Source: Microvelia longipes
Lineage: Eukaryota; Arthropoda; Insecta; Hemiptera; Veliidae
Assembly (NCBI GenBank): GCA_018340805.1
Contig: JACMZG010001913.1
Span: 19,264,965-19,328,964, forward strand
DNA: 64,000 bases
Direction of reading: 5' to 3'
How positions within the stretch are numbered: position 1 is the stretch's first letter; each line of letters begins with the position of its first letter. A program made the position numbers and the translations under genes. Shown one piece after another: positions 22,089-34,480 of this stretch. The notes beneath the pieces were generated by a model. The model worked only from the letters and a program-made list of their open reading frames with translations. It made no database searches and was not told where the DNA came from.

Positions 22089-23159
22089 CCCTGGATTCGT
22101 TTAAATCACATTTGTACAGTTGCCTTCATAGACTGAGTCTATTATTAATTTATAGTCTTACATAAATCTTTATAGTCTATGCATATCTTGCATTAGCTTT
22201 ATAGCTTAGCTCTAAAATATCCAGTATAAAAACTGATTAGTTGTATTTTATTAAGATACACCCAATTGGTATGCATCCATTTATGTTTCAACATGATGAT
22301 CATTGTTACTATGTATAGTCTCTTATTTTAATTCCAATGTGACCATTTTTTTTTTTAATTGTTATCTTTGTTAATTGTTTATTTTAGATATTTTGTATGT
22401 ATGCTTAAGCATCCTTTATTTTATCCTCTGTGTTTTAAGGACAAAAATATTTATAGATTTGCAAGATGTTAGTAATAGTGATTCAATTTGATGTAAACAA
22501 AACAAACGCATGCCTGACTTTTTTATTACTGACATCATTGCATGAATTGTTATAGGCTGCTGACATTAAATATTCTCTATTTATTCCCGCAATGACATCA
22601 ATAACCTAACATGAAAATAAAACTTTGAATAAATTTATAAAAACCCTTAAAATTGAATCACCTTATAAACAGTATCAGCTTAATTGATTTGTAGATAGTC
22701 ATTTTGCGCTTCTATTCTTATCTTATGTATTGTAATTAGTATTCATTGTAAAACAAGTATTTGTGTTTTGCCAGGAGAACTAGGCAAATGATAATATTAG
22801 AATTTCTTTGATTAAAGCAGTGTAGCATTGTAACATGCATCTCTTGTGTCCTTTTACTTAGTCTCATATGGCTTTAGAAACACAAATAATTGTTATATTA
22901 ATCATTGTGTAGATAAAATACTTTTTTATTGGTGTTCCTTTTTCATCCTATCCCTATTTTAATTTTGTTTTTCTATTTGAAGGACAAGGTAGGTAAAAAT
23001 ATTTCTGTACAAAATATCTGGTAAAATTGTATTTTATTTAACAAACAAAAATATAGTACAAACATAAAACAATAAAATATAGTACAAACAAAAACAATCA
23101 TATTTATCAAACAAAAAGATAAGAAGTAACTTAAAAACACAATAATAATAGTATCATAA

Positions 23160-23545
23160 ACCCAGTTGTGTATGAAACAGCATTATTGAAATACTTCATA
23201 TATTTTTTAATATAATAAAAAACAGATATAACCACAAAAAAATATAATTACTATAACACAATATTAATATAGTGCGTATGAAACACAGCATACATTTTTT
23301 AATATAATAAAAAAACAGATATCACCACAAAAAATATAATTACTATAACACAGTATTAATATAGCGTGTATGAAACACAGCATTATTGAAATATAATTAC
23401 TATAACACAGTATTAATATAGTGTGTATGAAACACAGAATTATTGAAATACTTCATACATTTTTTAATATAATAAAAAACAGATATCACCACACAAAAAA
23501 TTATAATTACTATAAAACAATATTAATATAGAATAACACAAATTT
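23160..23545 (-). repeat. ~109-bp tandem repeat, about four copies (left arm)
   Basis: Landmarks AACAGATAT-ACCACAAAAAA, TATAATTACTATAACACA-TATTAATATAG and GTATGAAACACAGCATTATTGAAAT recur at about 23225, 23315, 23390 and 23480. Copy number is much lower than in the mirror array (26170-27240). Confidence 0.8.
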
Positions 23546-23749
23546 AGATTTATAAATACGCAGTATTATACAAATTCAGCATTAAGTCATAACAATAAAG
23601 TATAAAAAATCTATCAAAACACAATAAAATCAATATACAGAGTTATAAAACTCGATATTAATACAAAATGCAAACTCAGCATTATCAAAACACAATAATA
23701 CAGAGTAAAAAAACTCATAAAAACACCAAAACAAATTAATTGCTATTAA

Positions 23750-24130
23750 AACTGTAGGGTTGTCTCTACTCATCCCCTCTCTCTGTTCTTTACTTCCCAC
23801 TAAGTCTTCATACACCCCTCTTACTATTCTTACCTCTTCCCTTTCTTGTTGGTATTGGTTGTTCCTTTTTGCCTCCTACTCTCAGTTTGCTTCTGTACCT
23901 TGTTCCTACTTTTCGTGGTGTGTTCTTCACCTCCCCCCACCTTTAAAATTTTATTACATTGTGGTCAGATTTATATATCTTAAATATTATATACTCATTA
24001 CTACTTGTCAAAAATGGCTTGCCCCTCAGTTTTGGGGATCTCCCTCCTTGACCTGGGCCATCCTTCCCACGTTTCCTGTGTAGATTAGGGTAGGGCCTTC
24101 TCAATTGCCTCACAAAACACAATTATTAAT
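23750..24130. other. Conserved non-AT-rich segment next to the centre (left arm)
   Basis: Mirrors 25590-25950. It contains CCCTACC, CAAAACTGAGGGGCAAGCC-like and GGTGGGGGGAGGTG steps (as read in the right arm). The right-arm ORF 25773-26081 (102 codons) starts in it, but the left arm shows only part of that frame and I see no domain. No confident gene. Confidence 0.3.
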
Positions 24131-24421
24131 ATATTATAATACAAATTCAGATCAGTGCACAATAATACAATGCGAAAAACACAACGGTACCAAAATACAG
24201 ATTTATAGTATTAAAACACAATATTATTGAATAATAAAAAATACAAATTCAGTAATGTACCACAAAAACAGAATTGTAATTAAAACACAATATTCATATA
24301 GAATAATACAAATTCAGCATTATCCAAACAAAATATTACAGTTAAAATTCATTAACATACACAATTTAATATAAAATGATACAAAATGCAAATTCAGCAT
24401 TAAAAAACAATAATGTAGTCT

Positions 24422-25421
24422 NNNNNNNNNNNNNNNNNNNNNNNNNNNNNNNNNNNNNNNNNNNNNNNNNNNNNNNNNNNNNNNNNNNNNNNNNNNNNNN
24501 NNNNNNNNNNNNNNNNNNNNNNNNNNNNNNNNNNNNNNNNNNNNNNNNNNNNNNNNNNNNNNNNNNNNNNNNNNNNNNNNNNNNNNNNNNNNNNNNNNNN
24601 NNNNNNNNNNNNNNNNNNNNNNNNNNNNNNNNNNNNNNNNNNNNNNNNNNNNNNNNNNNNNNNNNNNNNNNNNNNNNNNNNNNNNNNNNNNNNNNNNNNN
24701 NNNNNNNNNNNNNNNNNNNNNNNNNNNNNNNNNNNNNNNNNNNNNNNNNNNNNNNNNNNNNNNNNNNNNNNNNNNNNNNNNNNNNNNNNNNNNNNNNNNN
24801 NNNNNNNNNNNNNNNNNNNNNNNNNNNNNNNNNNNNNNNNNNNNNNNNNNNNNNNNNNNNNNNNNNNNNNNNNNNNNNNNNNNNNNNNNNNNNNNNNNNN
24901 NNNNNNNNNNNNNNNNNNNNNNNNNNNNNNNNNNNNNNNNNNNNNNNNNNNNNNNNNNNNNNNNNNNNNNNNNNNNNNNNNNNNNNNNNNNNNNNNNNNN
25001 NNNNNNNNNNNNNNNNNNNNNNNNNNNNNNNNNNNNNNNNNNNNNNNNNNNNNNNNNNNNNNNNNNNNNNNNNNNNNNNNNNNNNNNNNNNNNNNNNNNN
25101 NNNNNNNNNNNNNNNNNNNNNNNNNNNNNNNNNNNNNNNNNNNNNNNNNNNNNNNNNNNNNNNNNNNNNNNNNNNNNNNNNNNNNNNNNNNNNNNNNNNN
25201 NNNNNNNNNNNNNNNNNNNNNNNNNNNNNNNNNNNNNNNNNNNNNNNNNNNNNNNNNNNNNNNNNNNNNNNNNNNNNNNNNNNNNNNNNNNNNNNNNNNN
25301 NNNNNNNNNNNNNNNNNNNNNNNNNNNNNNNNNNNNNNNNNNNNNNNNNNNNNNNNNNNNNNNNNNNNNNNNNNNNNNNNNNNNNNNNNNNNNNNNNNNN
25401 NNNNNNNNNNNNNNNNNNNNN
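24422..25421. other. Assembly gap (1000 N) at palindrome centre
   Basis: Exactly 1000 Ns, which suggests a placeholder rather than a measured distance. It sits at the symmetry centre of the two arms, exactly where an assembler could join two haplotypes or two inverted copies incorrectly. The two long ORFs drawn across it are artefacts of N translation. Confidence 0.98.
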
Positions 25422-26169
25422 TACAATTCTGTTTTGTGGTACATTACTGAATTTGTATTTTTATTATTCAATAATATTGTGTTTAATAACTATATATCTG
25501 TAATTTTTGGTACCGTTGTTTTTTTTGCATTGTATTATTGTGCACTAATCTGAATTTGTATTATAATATATTAATGTTGTGTTTTGTGAGGCAAATTGTG
25601 AAGGCCCTACCCTAATCTACACAGGAAACGTGGGAAGGGATGGCCCAGGTCAAGGGAGGGAGATCCCCAAAACTGAGGGGCAAGCCATTTTTGACAAGTA
25701 GTAATGAGTATATAATTATTTAAGATATATAAATCTGACCACAATGTAATAAAATTTTAAAGGTGGGGGGAGGTGAAGAACTCACTAAGAAAACTAGGAA
25801 CAAGGTACAGAAGCAAACTGAGAGTAGGAGGTAAAAAGGAACAACCAATACAAACATACCATCAAGAAAGGGAAGGGGTAAGAATAGTAAGAGGGGTGTA
25901 TAAAGACTTAGTGGGAAGTAAAGAACAGAGAGAGGGGATGAGTAGAGACAACCCTACAGTTTTAATAGCAATTAATCTGTTTTGGTGTTTTTATGAGTTT
26001 TTTTACTCTGTATTATTGTGTTTTGATAATGCTGAGTTTGCATTTTGTATTAATATCGAGTTTTATAACTCTGAATATTGATTTTATTGTGTTTTGATAG
26101 ATTTTTTATACTTAATTGTTATGACTTAATGCTGAATTTGTATAATACTGCGTATTTATAAATCTAAAT

Positions 26170-27240
26170 TTGTATTATTCTAAATTAATATTGTTTTATA
26201 GTAATTATAATTTTTTGTGTGGTGATATCTGTTTTTTATTATATAAAAAAAATGTAAGAAGTATTTCAATAATGCTGTGTTTCATACACACTATATTAAT
26301 ACTGTGTTATAGTAATTATATTTTTTGTGGTGATATCTGTTTTTTTATTATATTTAAAAATTTAAGAAGTATTTCAATAATGCTGTGTTTCATACACACT
26401 ATATTAATACTGTGTTATAGTAATTATATTTTTTGTGGTGATATCTGTTTTTTTATTATATTTAAAAATGTATGAAGTATTTCAATAATGCTGTGTTTCA
26501 TACACACTATAATACTGTGTTATAGTAATTATATTTTTTGTGGTGATATCTTTTTTTTATTATATTTAAAAATGTAAGAAGTATTTCAATAATGCTGTGT
26601 TTCATACACACTATATTAATACTGTGTTATAGTAATTATATTTTTTGTGGTGATATCTGTTTTTTTATTATATTTAAAAATGTATGAAGTATTTCAATAA
26701 TGCTGTGTTTCATACACACTATATTAATACTGTGTTATAGTAATTATATTTTTTTGTGGTGATATCTGTTTTTTTATATTTAAAAATGTATGAAGTATTT
26801 CAATAATGCTGTGTTTCATACACACTATAATAATACTGTGTTATAGTAATTATATTTTTTTTTTGTGGTATACTGTTTTTTTATTATATTAAAAATGTAT
26901 GAAGTATTTCAATAATGCTGTGTTTCATACACACTATATTAATACTGTGTTATAGTAATTATATTTTTTTGTGGTGATATCTGTTTTTTTTTATTATATT
27001 TAAAAATGTATGAAGTATTTCAATAATGCTGTGTTTCATACACACTATAATAATATTGTGTTATAGTAATTATATTTTTTGTGGTTATATCTGTTTTTTA
27101 TTATATTAAAAAATGTATGAAGTATTCATACACACTATATTAATATTGTGTTATAGTAATTATATTTTTTTGTGGTTATATCTGTTTTTTATTATAAAAA
27201 ATATATGAAGTATTTCAATAATGCTGTTTCATACACAACT
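26170..27240 (+). repeat. ~109-bp tandem repeat, about ten copies (right arm)
   Basis: The landmark TGTGGTGATATCTG occurs at about 26216, 26325, 26435, 26538, 26646, 26755, 26862 (altered), 26970, 27080 and 27171, a spacing of roughly 108-110 bp. The 101-codon ORF at 26170-26475 is simply three units read in frame. Confidence 0.88.
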
Positions 27241-28308
27241 GGGTTTATGATACTATTATTATTATGTTTTTAAGTTACTTCTTATCTTTTTGTTTGATAA
27301 ATATGATTGTTTTTGTTTGTACTATATTTTATTGTTTTGTGTTTGTACTATATTTTTGTTTGTTAAATAAAATACAATTTTACCAGATATTTTGTACAGA
27401 AATATTTTTACCTACCTTGTCCTTCAAATAGAAAAACAAAATTAAAATAGGGATAGGATGAAAAAGGAACACCAATAAAAAAGTACTTTATCTACACAAT
27501 GATAATATAACAATTATTTGTGTTTTTAAAGCCCAATGAGACTAAGTAAAAGGACACAAGAGTTTTTACAATGCTACACTGCTTTAATCAAAGAAATTCT
27601 AATATTATCATTTGTCTAGTCCTCCTGGCTTAAACACAAATACTTGTTTTACAATGAATAATAATTACAATACATAAGATAAGAATAAAAGCACAAAATG
27701 ACTCTCTACAAATCAATTAAGCTGATACTGTTTATAAGGTGATTCAATTTGAGGGTTTTTATAAATTTATTCAAAGTTTTATTTTCATGTTAGGTTATTG
27801 ATGTCATTGCGGGAATAAATAGAGAATATTTAATGCCAGCAGCCTATAACAATTCATGCAATGATGTCAGTAATGCGTTTGTTTTGTTTACATCAAATTG
27901 AATCACTGTTACTAACATCTTGCAAATCAATAAATATTTTTGTCCTTAAAACACTGAGGATAAAATAAAGGATACTTAAGCATACATACAAAATATCTAA
28001 AATAAACAATTAACAAAGATAACAATTAAAAAAAAAATGGTCACATTGGAATTAAAATAAGAGACTATACATAGTAACAATGATCATCATGTTGAAACAT
28101 AAATGGATTCATACCAATTGGGTGTATCTTAATAAAATGCAACTAATCAGTTTTTTTTACTGGATATTTTAGAGCAAAGTTTTAAAGCTAGTGCAAGATA
28201 TGCATAGACTATAAAGATTTATGTAAGACTATAAATTAATAATAGACTCAGTCTATGAAGGCAACTGTACAAATGTGATTTAAACGAATCTAGGAAAAAA
28301 ATACAGGA

Positions 28309-28999
28309 AAAAAGTACACAGGGACAAATTATTCAGAATAAGTACAGCATACTTTTCTTATGCAAACAATTTTCTTGATAGATTAAATATAAAAATCGTG
28401 AACGGGGTACCTTGAAACTTTTCCTCATAACATTGGATTTTGATGCGATTTTGATGTCCTATTGACATTTGGCACGCATGTATAAAAAGTAACATACGTG
28501 CAAAGTTTCAACTCATTATCAGTATTAGTTTAATTTTTATCGAATGACGTGTGCAAGTTCTTTAAAAATTGGACAATGAGCTAACTGAGTAAAAATTAGA
28601 AATTTAGTACAAGTTTATACCTTAGCGTAATAAATAAGTACACCAAGTTTCGTTTAAATACATGAAGTACATCCATGATTCTTAATAATGAATGAATGAA
28701 TTCTAAATTTCTTAAGTACATCCATGATGTACGATCATTAAAGTTAAGCAGCATCGAGAGTGGTCAGTGCTGTATGTGTGACCGCTGAGAATGAAACAAC
28801 TGGGGCAAGCAAAGCGAGTCCGATTACGTGTTGCAGCATAAATTTGACGAGAATAATATTCCAAGAACGAGCGAAGTATGGAGGATAAGCATCTAATCCA
28901 ATGTTATGAGCAAAAGTTGCAAGGTACCACCAGGTAAATTGTTAGCATAACAAATTTATGCTGTACTTATCCTGAATAATTTGTCCCTGTGTACTTTTT
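28309..28999. mobile_element. TIR element with 43-bp inverted ends (right arm)
   Basis: Mirror of 21470-22088 with the same GTACACAGGGACAAATTATTC termini at both ends; contains an extra AAGCAAAGCGAGTC motif near 28806 related to the repeats at 34 and 63 kb. Confidence 0.8.
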
Positions 29000-31085
29000 T
29001 TTATTTTTTTCCGGACACCGATTTAAACAAATAATTTCTTTTAAATGGGAAAGACATGAACATTTTTAATTTTTCCTTATATTCATTTGCATCCATGGAA
29101 TTTTAGTTACCAGTACTTTACTCTAACAAATTATTCTTATGTTAACAAATACTAATTACACTTAAATGGTAAGTAATATCAGGATGGCCTCCCTCACTCC
29201 AGTGATTTACTCGTGATAGCATCAAGAACAACCTGAAAGCAAATAAAAAAAGATTTTAATACATAATTGAAAATACCCCAAGACTACACATATTTTCACA
29301 CTAAGAGAGAAGACAGAGTCATTATCCAAAGGAGCTACAATGATTAACTAAGAGGAAAGACCGATGAGTTTATTAAGTATTTTAATAAAAGAGCAGTTTA
29401 AAGTGTTTTATATAATTTCATATCATTCAATTCAATGTAAAGAGAAAATTATTTTTCAGTGTTTCTCATTGAAAATTATTCTTTAAACTTACTCCTTTTA
29501 TATGGCAGTGATGAAGAATCATGAAAAATCTTGGAAATTATGATAAATTAAAAAAATCTTAAAAATTATGATGAATTTTAAAAACATCTTAATGATTATG
29601 CAAAACCAAGGAATGATGAAACATGAACAAATTGGGTTGCAACCATAGAGTATAGAATTTAAACAGCAAACAAATTATTTTATGTTTGTGTAATGCATTA
29701 TGCATGTTATAAATAATAGAGGTATTTTATATTAGAGAGTAATTGAATCTTTTGTATTTACTTTAAATGCATAATATTAAGTAATTATAAGATTTGCAAA
29801 TCTTAGTGCCCGGTTTCTCAAACGTCAATTAATCAATTTTTTAGTAAAGATTAATTGACTAATTGGAGATTAGTAAATAATGAGCCATTACAGTCTGTTT
29901 TGGGTTTCTCGAAATTGTATTAAGTGCAGAGTGGGGATAATCTTTCTTTAAACTAATGAAAAATGATTAAATATAAAGAATTATTCTTAAATTATAAGAA
30001 TCATTCTTAAGAATGATTAAAAATAAAATGGGTTTTTCGTAAATCCATTTGTTATTGTTTTAATGTCAAATTAAAATGTCAGTTCATTCTATTTGTTTAC
30101 ATATGGTAGTATCAATTTAATGCCATATTAAATTTGAGTTTCTATAATCAAATTTCCCGACTGTCATTGATAAAATTAATGGTCCATTAACTTTTGGGTT
30201 TCTCAAAGAATCATTACAAACTAATTGTTAATTAAGTATCGTACAATTTAATGGGAGGAATTCGGGCCATTTAATTATTAGTTATCAAAACTAAAAATCA
30301 AGTTTAACATTCATAAAGAACATGAAAAACATTCATGAAATATGTTTTTATTGTGACTTGAACTATTCCAAAATGAGATAGGCCAAGGTAATAACCAAAG
30401 TAAAAATGAGCTTATGAGATAAGGGTTATGGAGAGGAAGGTCGTTTTTTATGAAAGGGCAGAATCACTGATTAGAATATAATATAATCCTATTGTTTATG
30501 AAACATTTATTACGTTATATTCAACAATAAAAACTTTGGGAATTTCCTAAAATCAAATACTTAATATGTCAATACAACTTTGTAAGAAAAAAAATTGGTA
30601 AAGACATTCATCAATACAAGTAACAATTTTATCGTTTAAAATATATAACTTTATGTCAAGAAATCACTTAACACAAAGTAAAAAAACTTTTATTAATTAA
30701 AACCATGTTATGTTTTAATAAATAAAATTATCCCATGGTTTTATATTTGTAACAGTTAACATTATGATGTTATGTGACAAAAAAGTATTGTACTACATGT
30801 TATGCGCTTGCTATTTTTATAAGATTTATAATCTAGTGCTTTCTAGTAAACAGAAAAAGAACTAAAACACCCAATTATTTTACTAAATTAATAAACCCCC
30901 TGTATTAAAATTGGACTAATTTAGTCATTATGTAATGGAGCATTAAAATATTTTGAGAAACTGGGACAAAAATTAATCTTCCGTTAATTTAAGGTCAGAT
31001 TAGGATAAAAACAATGTAGACACATCTGTCAAATAGTATTATTTACTTTTTGAATATTATGTATTATTCAACTATTTATGAAAAT

Positions 31086-31093
31086 GTCCAATT
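31086..31093. other. Empty target site of the left-arm hAT-like MITE
   Basis: Single GTCCAATT, reverse complement of the AATTGGAC duplicated around 18804-19564; flanks GAAAATGTCCAATTTATG match the joined left-arm flanks. Confidence 0.88.
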
Positions 31094-31611
31094 TATGCAG
31101 TTGTTTACAAGTGTCATTTTTTAACCGCACACATGATAATTTGGAAAAAACGAAATAATGGACCATTAAAATTGGACTTAATGGTAGATTAAATTGGTTT
31201 AGTTGAAGATTAAATATTGTTTTGAGAAACCCGGTTATAAAAATTTAATCTGTCAGTAGTTTAATCTCTTATTTACTAATACTTCATTAAAAAATGTACG
31301 AGAAACTGGGCATAAGACTATCAAATATGCCTATTAGCATAATTGATAGTCTTAGTCTTTTTGAATTGTTTCTATTTTCATTAATCTTCATATAGCTATT
31401 GTTGCCAGGGGTCTCCAGTATGGTAAGTATTTATTGGCAAGAAAACTCAAGAGTCAACCAATCTTAGCATAATTTTAATATTTAGTTTCATCTAATTATC
31501 ACCATAAGTTCATTTACATGAATAATTGATGATCATTTTTTATTACAAGGCACTCTAGTCCCCCTCAACACCTCTAATCGAAAAAACATCTTAAGTTTAT
31601 TAACTAGTTTT

Positions 31612-31720
31612 TAGGAAGTAAAGAAGCACTTTTCACTCCCTTGGGAGTAAAGAAGCATTTTTCACTCCCTTGGGAGTAAAGAAGCACTTTTTCTCCCTAG
31701 GGAGTGAAAAGTGTTTCCTA
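31612..31720 (+). repeat. Three-fold tandem TTGGGAGTAAAGAAGCA repeat
   Basis: GGGAGTAAAGAAGCA-TTTTTCACTCCC repeats three times with a period of about 31 bp. CTCCC and GGGAG are complementary, so each unit can form a hairpin. Confidence 0.75.
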
Positions 31721-31785
31721 TTATACCAATTTTTTTAGGGGAGTGGTATTATTTAAATTTATACAGGTGACCGATCAACTTTTGC

Positions 31786-31818
31786 AATTTTCCTGGGGGT
31801 GGCACCCCCAGGAAAATT
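31786..31818. other. Perfect CCTGGGGGTG/CACCCCCAGG hairpin
   Basis: ATTTTCCTGGGGGTG and CACCCCCAGGAAAAT pair perfectly around a GC-containing spacer, flanked further out by GGTGACC (31764 and 31829). A strong isolated structure, probably part of a decayed mobile element. Confidence 0.6.
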
Positions 31819-33112
31819 TATAAGTCGGGTGACCATATAATTTTTTTTATTGGTTCAATATGTTTTTTTTTGTGGCAGCCCCCCTAATAAGCGGGTCCGA
31901 CCCAAAAAAATAAGAATAAAATACAACAAAACATGTTAAAATAAAATGAACGTCTGGAGATAAAATCTAGTATGCACCTTGGGAGTAAAATGCTATTTGC
32001 CCCCTCGCAATTACCTCCCTCGGCTTTGCCTCGGGAATTAAACACATAAATCCCTCGGCTTACCCCTTAGGAACCAACTAACTGCTCAGGGAAATAATAG
32101 CATTCTTTACTCCTTTGGTGCATAAATAACTATTATAGTGCATTTCACAAATTGGAAATTACAATTCTTTTGGCTGGCTTAGTGTAATTTATTTTTAGTA
32201 AGACCCTATATATATATTTACATTTATTATTTAAGACTATATTTAAGAAAAACTATTATTTAAGACCTATATTATCTTTAAAATGGCTCTAATTTCTCCT
32301 TGCTTGCATCACTCTTAAACTGAAAGAAAATTTTATTAATCATACCAGTAGGAATTAAATTACATTACACTGATTTTGTTATAAATCCATTAATTATTAT
32401 TGCGTTAATAGTTAACCAAGGTATTTAGCAAACAAAGCAAGCCTCATTTTAATTCTTAATTTCATTTATATACTTTAGCAATCTAGTGAGCAAAGCGAGC
32501 CTTTTAGCGACTTTCCTTTGGGAAAACTTTGCTGACGGGATAGGCGTCACGGCGGAAGTTGAACCTTGTAAACACGCTATATTTGGAATTGATTAATATT
32601 TTTTAATCAAACTTGGTACAAAAATCAACCATGAAGAGGAAACGAACCCTCTTGAAAATTAGGTTTTTGTGACATCATTAACCCGGTTTGCTGAGTCAGC
32701 ATTAATTCCAAAGAATCGGAAGAATGCAAGGATATTATATTTTGTTGCAAAGAATGTCCTATTTTACTTGGGACGCTGAATCAAATAAAAATGGTCCAAA
32801 GTCTACTTAAAGTGACCAAAAAGTCGAAAAAACCATGAACAATTACGGGAAACTAAAATTACGGTCCATTAAAATTAAATTTCGAGTATGGTTTATTTTC
32901 TATGTATTTTTAGGGGCTGAATCGAATTAAACTAGTCCTAAGTCGACTAATCCTAAGTAAGTTGTCAATTACCAGAAAACCTAAAATTCGACTGTTAACC
33001 ATATATTTCAAGTGGGGCATATTAAAAAAATTCTGGCACAATGGTCCAGATGTCGGGCAATTTTCCTTTGTAACCCGTGTTTCCGTGCTTAACAATCCAT
33101 GTTTTGCTTAGG

Positions 33113-33385
33113 GTTCCGATTTATGCTTTATAACTTGAGCAGTCACCCATTATTAAGGACTGCTCGTAACTCATTTGTCTGTATTTTTCAAAGGAAATGC
33201 ACTAAAATCTTTAAAGAAACCAACTGAACATTGAAATAATGGTGTACACCACCAATTTAGAGGCATAGTTTTGTATAGCCAACAAGATAATTGTGCGCAT
33301 TTCTTTTGAAAAATACAGATGAAATGAGTTACAAGTGCTTGATAAATAAGTAACTGCTCAAGTTATGAAGCATAAGCCGAAACGG
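33113..33385. mobile_element. Fold-back element
   Basis: TTATGCTT-ATAACTTGAGCAGT (33120-33143) and AACTCATTTGTCTGTATTTTTCAAA-GAAAT are mirrored by ATTTCTTTTGAAAAATACAGATGAAATGAGTT (33299-33332) and ACTGCTCAAGTTATGAAGCATAAG. The central loop is about 100 bp. Abuts the next fold-back. Confidence 0.75.
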
Positions 33386-33386
33386 T

Positions 33387-34016
33387 AAAATATAAAATTA
33401 GGCATATTAAAAAATTCGGTAAGCATCTGGCTCTTGGGTCTTCAGCCTACCTTACTAATGTACATGCTAAAAAAGCCTGAAATATGTATAGGTAGACTAA
33501 ACATCAATACATGCATGTTATGCGTTTAGCATATACTCTACAGTCTATCGTTTAGTTTAAAAATCCCCAAGGTCATAAGTATTTTGGGGATTGACCAATC
33601 AGAGAAGCCGCTGCCAACCTCTCACTTAAAAAGAGAAAAAAATCCCTACCACAATAAACGCTGTAGGGAAATAACCTTCTTCCCGGAAATAGTTCACTTT
33701 GTTTGTGGTTCTTCTTTTGATTACATCATTTTGAAAACTTCTTTCAAATTAATCTTAAAAATTATAATTTAAAATAAAACTAAACAAAAGACAAGTAAAA
33801 AAAACATCGCCAAGAAAATACGGGTAAAATAACCTGATTTGTTTACATAGTTTTTTCCCGCTCGGTTCTTGCAGGGATTTTTTTTCTTAAGAATCAGTGG
33901 TGTCTAAACTGACCTGTCAAGATTTTTAAACTAAACGATAGACTGTAGTAAGGTAGGCTGACGACCCAAGAGCCAGATGCTTACCGAATTTTTTAATATG
34001 CCTAATTTTATATTTT
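33387..34016. mobile_element. TIR/fold-back element with ~70-bp ends
   Basis: AAAATATAAAATTAGGCATAT...GGTAAGCATCTGGCTCTTGGGTC...GCCTACCTTACT (33387-33456) is mirrored by AGTAAGGTAGGC...GACCCAAGAGCCAGATGCTTACC...ATGCCTAATTTTATATTTT (33947-34016). A second inverted pair, ACAGTCTATCGTTTAGTTTAAAAAT against its inverse near 33915-33945, lies inside; about 85 bp separates the two in the left end only. No transposase. Confidence 0.8.
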
Positions 34017-34019
34017 AGC

Positions 34020-34480
34020 CACTTAGCGAGTGAAGCGAGCCTCTGCGCATCTGTAGTTGTAGCAATCTAATAAGCAAAGCGAGTCACTTTGCCTGTAATT
34101 TGCTTATTTATTTATCGCAATATAGCTAGCGAAGCGAGTTTCTATTAATATAGATAATTTTAAACTTAGTAATCTAGTGAGAGAAGCGAACTTCTCTTAT
34201 TACATGTACGACGCATACATTTATATCAATCTAGCGAGCAAACAAGCCCTCTTTTAATACACCTCATTCTATAATTTAGCAATTGTGCAAGCGAAGCGTG
34301 TCTTTTTGAATATACTTGCGTATATATCTATAGCAATCTAGTAAGAGAAGTGAGCCAATTTTAATGTACATAATTTTATATTTTAGCAATCAAACAAGCA
34401 GACCAAGCCTCTAATTTCCATACATAGAATTATTATGAAGAACATAAAAATTCTAACAAGAAAAGCAAGACCTTTTTATA
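34020..34480 (+). repeat. Degenerate ~55-bp repeat with AGCGAAGCGAGCC core (right arm)
   Basis: TTAGC(AA)TCTAGCGAGCGAAGCGAGCC-like cores appear at about 34023, 34072, 34123, 34176, 34230, 34281, 34340 and 34387, separated by AT-rich spacers. Further cores lie at 32445 and 32490. Same motif as at 62630-63280. Confidence 0.7.

Larger units (their letters stand above)
4074..24421 (+). repeat. Left arm of ~42-kb imperfect palindrome
   Basis: Read as reverse complement, this arm matches 25422-45740 landmark by landmark. Mirror pairs include 4080/45730, 4430/45400, 9050/38750, 10143-10887/36764-37519, 13473-14133/34996-35655, 21470-22088/28309-28999 and 24240/25450. Identity looks high (roughly nine in ten or better in blocks compared by eye) with many small indels. 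Private to this arm: the hammerhead array (15298-18532), a hAT-like MITE (18804-19564), the block 14252-15095 and a deletion inside a LINE near 7030. The innermost 24275-24421 has no partner and is presumably lost in the gap. Confidence 0.9.

Noticed and set aside
24320..25503. Two ORFs of 375 and 383 codons on opposite strands
   Set aside because: They are almost entirely translated Ns of the 1000-base gap; the sequenced ends are only 10-35 codons.
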